Shown one piece after another: positions 10,374-20,955 of a DNA stretch of 64,000 bases. The notes beneath the pieces were generated by a model. That model did not search any database and was not told the DNA's origin. It saw only the letters and a program-made list of their open reading frames with translations. This DNA is from Costus lasius (Eukaryota > Streptophyta > Magnoliopsida > Zingiberales > Costaceae): NCBI GenBank assembly GCA_027563935.2, contig CM050452.1, positions 31,566,850-31,630,849 on the forward strand. The letters run 5' to 3'. The translations under genes were made by a program, and so were the position numbers. How positions within the stretch are numbered: the first letter of the stretch is position 1; each line of letters begins with the position of its first letter.

Positions 10374-11649
10374 TGACCATTAAATTAGCGCTTCTTGGTA
10401 GGCAACCCAAGCTTTCTAACCTCTATTTGTTTTCTTTTGCTTTAATTTCTGCTTAGGACTAATTTTTTCTTTTATTTTTGTAGGTAAAACGAGATTTGGT
10501 GCAAAATACGGCACCGCCGTAAAGTATATTACGGTACCATATTTCTAGTCCACTTTCGACTAGAGAGTTGTGACGAAATTACGGCACAGCTGTAAACTAT
10601 TACATGATACCGTATTTTGTGACTAAAATCAACCCGAGAGTTTCCTCATTTTTACGACACCACCGTAAATTATTTCACGGGCCGTATTTTTGCGAAATTT
10701 TTCTTACGAGATTTTTGAACTTACCCCAAAATTACAGTAGCGCCGTAATATATTTTACGGTACCGTATTATTCATCAAAAAAAAGAGAAAAGAGTGAAGG
10801 AAAAGAAGGTGCATTGATGCTGACTACTCTCCTGGCAGTACAAAAGATATCAGACCAAGCGATGACGAAGAGAGTCTTGTGAGTACCCATCCCCTTGCTC
10901 CTTTACCTGAAAATTTCATGAAAATGAATGACTCTATAAACTATTGTGTCCTCCAGTGCTATACTTTAATTGGATGTATATGTTAGTTCATATGAGGAAT
11001 TATTGAATACATATGATTTACTTTATATCATGGTGTGATTTTGTCCTAAAAAAATTTCATTGATGAATATTGTCCTTGATGATGAGTAAATCAATATTCA
11101 TGATTAGAGAAAAACCCTATCATGTTAGATTTATTTCTTCAATCTATATCTATTTTTAAAATTTGACATTGGTTGATGCATGAAATTTTGGGTAGATATA
11201 TTATTTGAAGAATAAAATCTAAAAGTGAAAGTATTCTTTTAAATAAAATGAGTATACAAGTATGATTGCTGAATTAATATCAATTGATCAACCTAGTAGA
11301 TGTTTAGTCCATTTTGCTATTTGTTGGGAAGGAATAATCCAAGATCCATAAAAACAGTGAGAGACTCCCCTACTTGGCACTATGTAAAATTGATAGTGGT
11401 ACCTAAGACATGGGTTGAAGTCTATGCTTAAAATATATTGAGAGAGAAAAAGAATAAGACTCCTCTACTTGGCACTATGTAAAATTGATAGTGGTACCGA
11501 AGAAAAAAGTTGAAGTCAAAAAAAAAATTAAAAAAAAAAATTTATGTATGGAAAAAAATCTTGGAAACCTAATTCCTGTAAACAAAAGCATAATTGATTT
11601 GAAATGAAATTCGGTGAAGTCTTGAGATTGAAAGTTCTATTTATCATAC
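10374..11649 (+). other. Athila-1 post-pol 3' untranslated region (left part)
   Basis: No coding sequence. In order: a short inverted repeat TTGGTAGGCAACCCAA (10395-10410), a conserved post-pol motif also seen in Athila-4; a palindrome array like that of the LTR (10505-10775); an AT-rich spacer; and two direct copies, 95 bases apart, of a block beginning GACTCC(C/T)CTACTTGGCACTATG (from 11363 and 11458). Athila-3 has the same pair at 38747 and 38842. The region is cut at 11649 by Copia-B and continues at 20749-20955. Confidence 0.75.
10395..10410 (+). other. Conserved post-pol inverted repeat
   Basis: TTGGTAGGCAACCCAA is an imperfect stem TTGG(G)/(C)CCAA around AGGCAA, just after the integrase stop. 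Athila-4 has GTTAGGAGGCAACCCAAC at 51489-51506 in the equivalent place. My recollection is that a TTGGGAGGCAACCCAA block is common at this site in plant Athila-like elements. Role unknown. Confidence 0.6.
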
Positions 11650-13327
11650 TGTTGGGGTATGCCCTTATGCCTAATGTTTGAGGCCTTGGGATTGTATCAG
11701 TATCATGTAATAAACTCTTGTGTTTATAAAGGCATGGTTATTATTCAGGTTGCTACATTGTCTGCTGCAATTTATGTTCTTCTGAATAATGTCTCAGAGC
11801 TGTTCAGCTAGGCTGACATGCAGTAAAGTCCTTAGTCGATGTATCTTGGTGAACATGAGACAGCCTTGATATGGTTAAGACTAATATGTGTTCTAATCTT
11901 ATAGGATGCTTCGAGCATGGAATAAGATGTAGACTCATGGGTACATTGGATGTACTGGACAGACCCTACTTGGATATTCAATTACTTGTCACAATGTGAA
12001 TAATCCTTGAATGCGACAAGTGGCACATTTCCTCTGACTTGAGATCACTTGTGTTTTCTAAATGATGATTGTCATTGTTTTGAGGTAGTTCAATATCATT
12101 TGAAATATAATGATTATAGACTATCTTGGATGGTGCGCTTGAGTCAGGTTAGGGCACTAGTGATAGACATAGGATTGCCGTCTCCTTGTTTAAGGAGTGT
12201 GATGTTCTAAAGGGGCCTCCTGGATGAGATGATTGAGAAAGTGTATGGCCATACCCAGGTGACTATGTTCATCTGATCTGATCATGCTCATCATATTGGA
12301 GTTACAAGCTTGACACGCTTGTCCAATAAGAACATCCAGTGGCAAAGGAAATATGCATGCCTAGTGAAGTTGATTCACACTTGTGCTGTTTTTGGGTGTA
12401 GTCTTGGAAGACTCTTTTCTTTATATCGGGAGACAGTGATGTGTTGCTAGATACCCCTCACTGATCGTGATAACGTGAGTTATCATTACCGACATTTAAA
12501 GGAAACCCTCAGGGTCGCACAATTTGATGATATGGCTTACTTGAGTCAGATCGTGTGGACTGAATTGTTCAGGTTCAGTTTAAAGGGATTTAATCTCTGA
12601 TTGTAAGTGAGATCTAGTCCTAATCATGTTTGATTGATTAGGGCTTAAGATCGGTAAGCTTCGATTGAGAGAATGGATGCTGGATCGGTGAGATCAGGAG
12701 CATCAGGAGATGAACGGTCAGATCAAGTACCTTAGGGTTTTAATGTGATCTGGACTTATGGCTTGGTTTATTTGGTTATTGAACCAAATTCAAGTGAACC
12801 GGCTCATGAATGAGCGCATGGTTCAAGGGTGAAGTGGAGTTTGCGATTGGGGTAAACCCAAGATCGCATGTGGAGAAGTTATATGCTATTTTTGGATAGC
12901 ACTTCTCAACGTGACCACGTTTCACGTTTTCCCTCTTCACGCCTTCACGCTTTGTCGCCAATTCGGCTTTGGCTCTTGGGGCATTCTTGCGTGGAGAAGA
13001 GGAATAGACGATAAGAAAAAATCGCCAAGCCAAGAAGTTTCTTTTTCCCTTTCACTCGACAAAGACATCTTTGGACCTTGCTAGCACAAGGATTGCCAAA
13101 GGGAGTAGGTGACATCAACTGTGTGCGTTACCTCTGGAGAAGATCCAGTTTGATCTTTACTTCCAAGGCGCCATCTAGAAATGGCTATGGTATGATCCTT
13201 CTCTATATGCAATCGGGTTCCTTTTGTTAATCATATAGCATGCAAGATCTAGAAAACCCCTTTCCGCTGCTTGCATCTTCCATATGCGCCAATGCTTTAG
13301 GGTTTCGCCCCCTTGTGGGGACTTTCA
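11650..13327 (+). repeat. 5' LTR of Copia-B (1678 bp)
   Basis: TGTTGGGGTATGCC ... GGGGACTTTCA. Same length and nearly the same sequence as 19066-20743. The block 13075-13327, with a run like 'ccttgctagcacaaggat', is shared with the 1956-2539 fragment, so it marks the family. Open frames in it are not conserved coding sequence. Confidence 0.95.
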
Positions 13328-13329
13328 AT

Positions 13330-13341
13330 TGGTATCAGAGC
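13330..13341 (+). promoter_or_regulatory. Primer-binding site, initiator-Met tRNA
   Basis: TGGTATCAGAGC, two bases after the LTR end, is the standard Copia primer site. Confidence 0.94.
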
Positions 13342-14619
13342 CTAGGTTGCACGCATGTTTTATGATTGCAAGCCATTTTGTGATCCTTGTTTGCGAACAA
13401 TGCTTAGATCTTTATTACATGCGTAAATACATGTTAAGTTATCATAGGCGAAACTTGTATTTTGTTTATGGCGCATGTATGAGGTTACCTTTTGTTGGCG
13501 CTTGTATGTTGTTGGTTTTCTTAAAACTTAAATACTTGCGCGACTAACACTAGATCTAAGGCCTTACTGTAAAACCCTTAGACGGGTTACTAGGGTTGAA
13601 GTCATCCCCTAGGTTAGATCCAGACAGTCTGATCAGACCATCTGACAGCCTTGATGGGTTGACCAGATAGCACCTGTGCGCAAGCACCTGGTGGCTATAG
13701 GTCGACTGCAGGCAGGCGTGTAGCGATGTCTGATTGAGACAACCTATGAACGCACATGAGTTAGGCCCGGGGTCACACCCGTTTGCCAGACCTCATTGTG
13801 GTTGTTCAGCCCTAGCGCATGCATGGTTGACTTTTTGGTCGACTCAAGTCAGTTAGGACTTGGTGCATGCAAGGGCAGTGGATCTGACTAGGTTGGATGA
13901 GTGGATCCCTAGTAATGGACCATTGTAAGGATGTAGGGCAAATAAGGGAATTAAAATTGATGCCTATGGGGTTTTCAAAATTTAATTTTCATGATTGGAT
14001 CACATGTTGATTGATGCCTATGTTTGTTTATTTATTCTTATGTGGGCTGCCCATGTTAAATGTGTGCTGTGCTGGGGCCTGCGTGCCTGGAAATTATTTT
14101 GTAAATTAATTTTTAATTGTGATCTGCGTATCACTTTGTACTTAATTTATAAAATGTATTTGACCTGCGTGTCAATCTTGTCTAGATAGATTAATTTGTA
14201 AGTTAATCAGACAAGAGCACAGAGCACACTTGGCAGAGGCGCATGCAGCAGTGGCTAGACCAGGTGGGAGGTCCAGGGTTCGACTCTGGGACCAGGCGCA
14301 TTTCCCTGGTAGGCGCACCTCAGCTGCATATGGCGCTTGGGCCCTGGTTTGGGCCAGATGAGCAGCAAAAGACCCATCAAGAAAAGCAAGTGAAGACTTA
14401 AGTTAATTAAGGTCTTATAGGGCTATGGGCTTTTACCACATAAGATCCATGCTTTCTTTTATTGTTTTTAATAAGTAGAACAGCATGATTTATTTATCTT
14501 CTGCTATCACCATAGTAATTGCATGATAGTGAAGAAGATAAAAGACCGTTAAAATCCAACGCTAAAATATCAAGCTCGTAAGCCTTCTGACGCGAAACCT
14601 CACTGTTCTGATTATCGTT

Positions 14620-14653
14620 GGAGCCGTGTTGTACCCACTCAGTGGGCACGTCC
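14620..14653 (+). other. Leader hairpin 1 of Copia-B
   Basis: Inner stem CCCAC/GTGGG with loop TCA (14634-14646). Before the inner stem is TTGTA (14629-14633), unpaired on one side only. The outer stem pairs CGTG with CACG and GGA with TCC. The same plan recurs at 14831-14862. Confidence 0.6.
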
Positions 14654-14830
14654 ATCTATCTTCAGACGGTGCGGGATTACACCTGCGTGTTACAGAGAAG
14701 GGATTTATCGCTTCTCGTTGCTCAGCATAGCACGTGGTGGTCCAGGGAGTAGGTCGGGTCAGCTTGACCATGTAGGCTACATATGTGGCGCATATGGTAG
14801 CACATGGAGGCAGCCATCTGTGGGGTCAGA

Positions 14831-14862
14831 GACTGTGTTGTACCAACTCAGTTGGCACAGTC
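14831..14862 (+). other. Leader hairpin 2 of Copia-B
   Basis: Outer stem GACTGTG/CACAGTC (7 pairs), one-sided bulge TTGTA, inner stem CCAAC/GTTGG and loop TCA. Compared with hairpin 1 the third inner pair is A:T instead of C:G, a compensated change. Copia-D has the same plan at 57856-57886 on the minus strand. Confidence 0.65.
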
Positions 14863-14886
14863 TGCTAGATTGCCCAGATGAAGGGG

Positions 14887-14972
14887 AATCGCACGGGTTG
14901 GCGATTGGCTGGGGCAGCCTACCAGAGATTAGTGCTTGTACTCTCTGTGCATCTTATCTCGCCTGAGCGGGA
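14887..14972 (+). other. Leader hairpins 3 and 4 of Copia-B
   Basis: Stem AATCGC/GCGATT (14887-14906, 8-base loop) is followed by TGGCTGG. Then stem TCTCGC/GCGGGA with loop CTGA (14957-14972) is followed by CGCGGAGACC. Each has a counterpart with different but still paired stem bases in Copia-D (57810-57828 and 57747-57762). Confidence 0.6.
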
Positions 14973-15163
14973 CGCGGAGACCAAGTATGAAATCTGGATC
15001 CCATCTCACTAAAAGAGTGATACTCTTTCGGACTGTTTAATGGATTTTTCAGTCAGCTAAAATAGTGAGAAAAAGAATCTTTCTTAAGTCCTGATTGATT
15101 CTTAACATTGATACTGACCTTGCTGTTCTTGCATTGTTGTAGATACCTGCAGCAACGAACACC

Positions 15164-18100
15164 ATGAACTTCAATGTGCGATCCCTACTGGAAAGGGAGA
15201 AGTTTGCTGGGCTGAACTTCTCAGACTGGTTTGGACACCTTAAGATCGTTCTTAAGGCAGAGAGGAAACTGTATGTTCTCGAGACGGCGATACCGCCTCA
15301 GCCCGCTCCGAACGCCGCAAGGGCGGTTCGGGAAGCCTATGAAAAGCACGTCAATGATAGCATTGATGTCGCTTGCCTGATGCTAGCGTCTATGACGCCA
15401 CCGCTGCAGCGTCAGCATGAGGATATGTCGGCTATAGAGATTATAGCGAACCTCAAGATGCTGTATGCTGCACAGGCGATGACAGAACGCTATAATCTGA
15501 CAAAGCTTTTCTTTCAGAGCAAACTGGCTGAAGGGAGCCCAGTGGGAGCTCACGTGCTCAAGATGATTGGGCACAAGGAGGCTCTAGAAAAACTGGGGCA
15601 TACCATCAATCAGGAGCTTGCTGTAGATATTATTCTGCAGTCTCTCCCGCCCTCTTTCGATGCGTTCATTATTAATTTTAATATGAACAAAATCGACTGT
15701 CCTCCGGCAGAGCTGCTGAATATGCTCTTGACTACTGAGGAAACTCTGAAGGGTAAGCCTTCAACCTCTGTCTTGATGGTTCCTTTGAGGAACAAGAAGA
15801 AGGGGAAGAAGGGCAAGGCCCCTGTCAAGAATTATAGCAAGGCTCTGAAGCAAAAGGTGAAGCGGTCCAAGGAATACAGATGTTTCCACTGTGGCCAGTT
15901 GGGTCACTGGAAAAAGGACTGTAAAGCGCTCCAAGGAGATAAGAGGGGAAGCTTTGCTTCTGGCTCAGGTATTTATGTGACTGAGGTCATGTTTTCTTCT
16001 TCTATATCATGGGTGTTGGACACTGCATGTGGAGTTCACATTTGTTCAAATGTACAGGAACTCAAGAGAAGAAGACAGGTGGGACAGCATGAGGTGGACC
16101 TACGCGTTGGAAACGGGGCACGGGTTGCTGCTGTTGCTGTAGGAGACTATTTCATTTCTTTACCATCTGGACTTGTATTGGAACTAAACAGTTGTTACTT
16201 TGTTCCCAGTATTACTAAAAATATTATCTCTATTCCTGCTCTTGTCAGGAAGGGATTTTCCTTTGAATGCAATATTTCAAAGTGTGTTTTATCTTTAGAT
16301 AATATTGTTTATGCAACTGGTTCAATTAACAATGGGTTATTCATGTTGGACATGGAAAGTTCTATAAAAAATGTTGATATTAAGAAAGCCAAGAATGCTG
16401 ATGACAGCACCTTGTTATGGCATAGTCGTTTAGGCCATATAAACAAGAAGCGCATTAAGCGGTTGCATGATCATGGACTGCTGGGATCATTCTCCTATGA
16501 GGAGATCGATACATGCAAGGCTTGTTTAATGGGTAAAATGACGAAGTCACCTTTTCTTAACAAAGGTCAAAGGGCTTCAGGTTTACTTGACCTTATACAC
16601 AGTGATGAGTGTGGGCCATTTAGTAAACATGCCAGAGGTGGCTATCAGTACTTCATTACCTTTACTGATGATTTCAATAGGTATGGGTATGTCTATTTAA
16701 TGAGACATAAAAGTGAATCCTTTGACAAGTTCAAGGAGTTCAAGAATGAAGTACAAAATCAGCTAGGCCGAAATATCAAGGCACTTCGTTCTGATCGAGG
16801 TGGAGAATACCTAAGTCATACTTTTACTGACTATCTAAAGGAGTGTGGGATTATCTCACAGCTCACTCCGCCAGGAACACCGCAATGGAATGGTGTGTCC
16901 GAGAGGAGAAATAGAACGTTACTTGATATGGTTCGTTCTATGATGAGTCAGGCTACTCTACCTTACTCCTTTTGGGGATTTGCACTGGAGACAGCTGCAA
17001 AGGTACTAAACCGAGTGCCATCCAAGGCCGTTTCTAAGACACCATATGAGTTATGGTATGGGAAACAGCCAAGCTTGTCATTTATCAGGATCTGGGGCTG
17101 CGAGGCTTATGTTAAAAAGCTCGCCTCTGGGAAACTAGAGAATAGATCTGACAAATGTATCTTTGTCGGTTACCCTAAGGAAACTAAGGGTTATTATTTC
17201 TACGATCCCAAAGAGAACAAGGTATTTGTTGCTCGGACGGCCATATTTCTTGAGAAGGAGTTTCTTCTACAAGAGGCCAGTGGGAGAGAAATAAACCTGG
17301 ATGAGAATCCAGAAGAAGGACAAAGTAGTCAATCACTGTTGGATGAGCCTGAGCCGGTAGATCAGGTTATTGAACAACCTGAGGCTCAGATATCACGGGA
17401 ACCGCGAAGATCGGGAAGGATCCGTCGACAGCCTGAGCGCTATGACGGAGTCTACATCATTGATCATGATGAACCCCTCACTTATGCGGAAGCGGTCAGT
17501 GGACCGGAGTCAGCGAGATGGCTTGAAGCTATGCGCGCCGAGATGGACTCCATGTCAGATAACCAAGTCTGGGATTTGGTTGATCCGCCTCCGGGAGTAA
17601 TCCCTATAGGCTGTAAATGGATCTTCAAGAAGAAGATTGACATGGATGGTAACGTGGTTACCAATAAAGGCAGGCTAGTTGCGAAAGGTTTCAAACAAAT
17701 CTACGGGATAGATTATGATGAAACGTTCTCACCTGTAGCTATGTTTAAGTCTATTCGGATTCTTTTTGCGATAGCAGCATATTATGATTATGAGATCTGG
17801 CAGATGGATGTGAAAACGGCTTTCCTTAATGGAAATCTGGATGAGGATGTCTATATGACATAACCAGAAGGTTTCACTAATCCATCAGATCGTCATAAAA
17901 TATGCAAGTTAAAGAAGTCCATTTATGGACTTAAACAAGCATCTAGAAGCTGGAATATTCGTTTTGATGAATCAGTCAGTGAATTTGGTTTCATCAAGAA
18001 CGAAGATGACCCGTGTGTATATAAAAGGTTTAGTGGGAGCGTGATTACTTTCCTAGTCCTCTACGTCGATGACATCTTGATCATTGGAAACGATATTCCT

Positions 18101-19045
18101 GAAATGCATGCGGTTAAGGCATGGTTAAGGAAATGTTTTCAGATGAAAGATTTAGGAGAAGCAGCCTATGTGTTAGGTGTGAAGATCTACAGGGATAGAT
18201 CTAAGAGGCTTCTCGGGCTGTGCCAGAGTACTTACATCGATAAAGTCCTGGAGAGATTTCATTTAGAGAATTCTAAACGAGGATATCTTCCAGTCAGACA
18301 TGGTCTGAATCTTTCGAAGAGTTAGTGTCCACAAACACAGACTGAGAAAGATGAAATGGACAATACGCCTTATGCTTCGGCTATTGGGTCCATAATGTAT
18401 GCGATGTTGTGTACTCGCCCAGACGTCGCTTACGGGTTAAGCGTGACCAGTCGGTTCCAAAGTAATCCAGGTATGGTGCACTGGATTGCAGTCAAGAACA
18501 TCTTAAAATATCTGCGGAGGACCAAAGATATGTTCTTGATATATGGTGGTCAGGAAGAACTCAGTATTGCAGGATATACTGACGCTTCGTTCCAGTCTGA
18601 CCAGGATGATTTCCGATCGCAATCAGGCTATGTTTTTAGCTTGAATGGAGGAGCAGTGGTGTGGAAGAGTTTCAAACAGTCAACTGTTGCTGATTCCACA
18701 ACAGAAGCCGAGTATGTTGCAGCCTCGGAAGCATCCAAGGAGGCAGTGTGGATTCGTAAGTTCGTGAGAGAACTTGGTGTTGTTCCTTCGAGTGCAGATC
18801 CTTTGGTTATCTTCTGTGATAACACTGGAGCAATCGCTCAAGCAAAGGAACCACGGTCGCACCAGAAGTCCAAGCACATACAGAGACGGTTTCATTTGAT
18901 CAGGGAGATCATTGATCGTGGCGAGATCAAAGTCTGCAAGGTACATACAGATGACAATCTGGCAGACCCGCTTACCAAGCCTCTGGCGCAGCAGAAGCAT
19001 GAGAAGCACTGTAATAATATGGGTTTGAGATTTCTCAACCATTAG
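15164..19045 (+). pseudogene. Copia-B Gag-Pol polyprotein (two in-frame stops)
   Basis: One frame of 1293 codons from ATG 15164 to TAG 19045. Gag comes first, with the zinc knuckle CFHCGQLGHWKKDC near residue 240. The protease follows with WVLDTACGVHIC near 283. The integrase zinc motif is from about residue 420 (WHSRLGH ... CKACLMG), and the catalytic D481, D544, E580 keep the D-35-E spacing. The RT has GCKWIFKKK, QMDVKTAFLNG and YVDDILI (about residue 967), and RNase H has YTDASF. Stops are TAA at 17861-17863 (codon 900) and TAG at 18323-18325 (codon 1054). Copia-E has Gln at both, so each is one C-to-T change. Next to catalytic D481 there is Glu where Copia-E has Val. RT activity should be lost; the LTRs are so alike that the copy may have moved with help from an intact relative. 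Confidence 0.95.
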
Positions 19046-19050
19046 ATTAA

Positions 19051-19065
19051 GTGCAAGTGGGAGAT
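19051..19065 (+). promoter_or_regulatory. Polypurine tract of Copia-B
   Basis: GTGCAAGTGGGAGAT, purine-rich and directly before the 3' LTR. The same block flanks the Copia-E and Copia-D LTRs on the minus strand (61064-61078 and 54317-54331). Confidence 0.85.
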
Positions 19066-20743
19066 TGTTGGGGTATGCCCTTATGCCTAATGTTTGAGGC
19101 CTTGGGATTGTATCAGTATCATGTAATAAACTCTTGTGTTTATAAAGGCATGGTTATTATTCAGGTTGCTACATTGTCTGCTGCAATTTATGTTCTTCTG
19201 AATAATGTCTCAGAGCTGTTCAGCTAGGCTGACATGCAGTAAAGTCCTTAGTTGATGTATCTTGGTGAACATGAGACAGCCTTGATATGGTTAAGACTAA
19301 TATGTGTTCTAATCTTATAGGATGCTTCGAGCATGGAATAAGATGTAGACTCATGGGTACATTGGATGTATTGGACAGACCCTACTTGGATATTCAATTA
19401 CTTGTCACAATGTGAATAATCCTTGAATGCGACAAGTGGCACATTTCCTCTGACTTGAGATCACTTGTGTTTTCTAAATGATGATTGTCATTGTTTTGAG
19501 GTAGTTCAATATCATTTGAAATATAATGATTATAGACTATCTTGGATGGTGCGCTTGAGTCAGGTTAGGGCACTAGTGATAGACATAGGATTGCCGTCTC
19601 CTTGTTTAAGGAGTGTGATGTTCTAAAGGGGCCCCCTGGATGAGATGATTGAGAAAGTGTATGGCCATACCCAGGTGACTATGTTCATCTGATCTGATCA
19701 TGCTCATCATATTGGAGTTACAAGCTTGACATGCTTGTCCAATAAGAACATCCAGTGGCAAAGGAAATATGCATGCCTAGTGAAGTTGATTCACACTTGT
19801 GCTGTTTTTGGGTGTAGTCTTGGAAGACTCTTTTCTTTATATCGAGAGACAGTGATGTGTTGCTAGATACCCCTCACTGATCGTGATAACGTGAGTTATC
19901 GTTACCGACATTTAAAGGAAACCCTCAGGGTCGCACAATTTGATGATATGGCTTACTTGAGTCAGATCGTGTGGACTGAATTGTTCAGGTTCAGTTTAAA
20001 GGGATTTAATCTCTGATTGTAAGTGAGATCTAGTCCTAATCATGTTTGATTGATTAGGGCTTAAGATCGGTAAGCTTCGATTGAGAGAATGGATGCTGGA
20101 TCGGTGAGATCAGGAGCATCAGGAGATGAACGGTCAGATCAAGTACCTTAGGGTTTTAATGTGATCTGGACTTATGGCTTGGTTTATTTGGTTATTGAAC
20201 CAAATTCAAGTGAACCGGCTCATGAATGAGCGCATGGTTCAAGGGTGAAGTGGAGTTTGCGATTGGGGTAAACCCAAGATCGCATGTGGAGAAGTTATAT
20301 GCTATTTTTGGATAGCACTTCTCAACGTGACCACGTTTCACGTTTTCCCTCTTCACGCCTTCACGCTTTGTCGCCAATTCGGCTTTGGCTCTTGGGGCAT
20401 TCTTGCGTGGAGAAGAGGAATAGACGATAAGAAAAAATCGCCAAGCCAAGAAGTTTCTTTTTCCCTTTCACTCGACAAAGACATCTTTGGACCTTGCTAG
20501 CACAAGGATTGCCAAAGGGAGTAGGCGACATCAACTGTGTGCGTTACCTCTGGAGAAGATCCAGTTTGATCTTTACTTCCAAGGCGCCATCTAGAAATGG
20601 CTATGGTATGATCCTTCTCTATATGCAATCGGGTTCCTTTTGTTAATCATATAGCATGCAAGATCTAGAAAACCCCTTTCCGCTGCTTGCATCTTCCATA
20701 TGCGCCAATGCTTTAGGGTTTCGCCCCCTTGTGGGGACTTTCA
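19066..20743 (+). repeat. 3' LTR of Copia-B (1678 bp)
   Basis: Same ends and length as the 5' LTR. It is followed by the CATAC duplication at 20744-20748 and then by the resumed Athila-1 3' region. Confidence 0.95.
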
Positions 20744-20748
20744 CATAC

Positions 20749-20955
20749 AAGTTGCAAAGTTTTATTTGATTGAGATGTAGATCTAGAGGGTTGAGTTCTA
20801 AGAATGATATGTTTATTTGAAGTTTTGTAAAACAATTGATAGAATTTTTCAATGATGATTGTATTTTAGAAATTTACTGAGCATGAAAAGATTTATCTTT
20901 TAATCAATTTTTGATTTTTGCTTGAGGACAAGCAAAGTTTGAGCTTTATGTATTT
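20749..20955 (+). other. Athila-1 3' untranslated region (right part)
   Basis: Continues 10374-11649 after the Copia-B insertion. It contains CTTGAGGACAAGCAAAGT (about 20921-20939), a block also found before the 3' LTR in Athila-3 (39259-39276) and, inverted, after the Athila-2 LTR at 30555-30575. The last bases before the LTR are AT-rich, so the exact polypurine tract is unclear. Confidence 0.7.

Larger units (their letters stand above)
13342..15163 (+). other. Copia-B untranslated leader (1.8 kb)
   Basis: No conserved open frame. The first third matches the Copia-A leader. The last 600 bases match the Copia-D leader (minus strand, about 57700-58130) in scattered blocks such as GCCTTCTGACGCG, CTCTCTGTGCATCT and GCGGAGACC, separated by hairpins whose stems differ but stay paired (14620-14653, 14831-14862, 14887-14906, 14957-14972). 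A tRNA T-arm-like block occurs at 14273-14289. The leader ends at the gag ATG. Confidence 0.75.
11650..20743 (+). mobile_element. Copia-B: full-length Ty1/copia element
   Basis: 9094 bp, with LTRs of 1678 bp each and a perfect CATAC duplication (11645-11649 and 20744-20748). The uninterrupted target is seen at 39085 in Athila-3 (TTATACAAGTTGCAAAG), which proves the insertion point. Domain order Gag, protease, integrase, RT, RNase H defines Ty1/copia. I could see only about seven differences between the two LTRs, all transitions, so the insertion is young. Two stop codons in an otherwise open 1293-residue frame make it defective. The long leader (13342-15163) is unusual and structured. Confidence 0.96.

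Noticed and set aside
10374..11649. An envelope-like frame in Athila-1 after integrase
   Set aside because: The 92-residue frame at 10604 covers the palindrome array and has no signal peptide or membrane pattern; nothing else is open.
12776..13033. 85-residue minus-strand frame, found again at 20192-20449
   Set aside because: It is inside the Copia-B LTR and duplicated only because the LTR is duplicated.
18680..19042. Minus-strand 120-residue open frame (and its copy at 61006-61449, plus strand)
   Set aside because: It is antisense to the well-supported RNase H part of Copia-B and Copia-E; its conservation follows from the sense frame.
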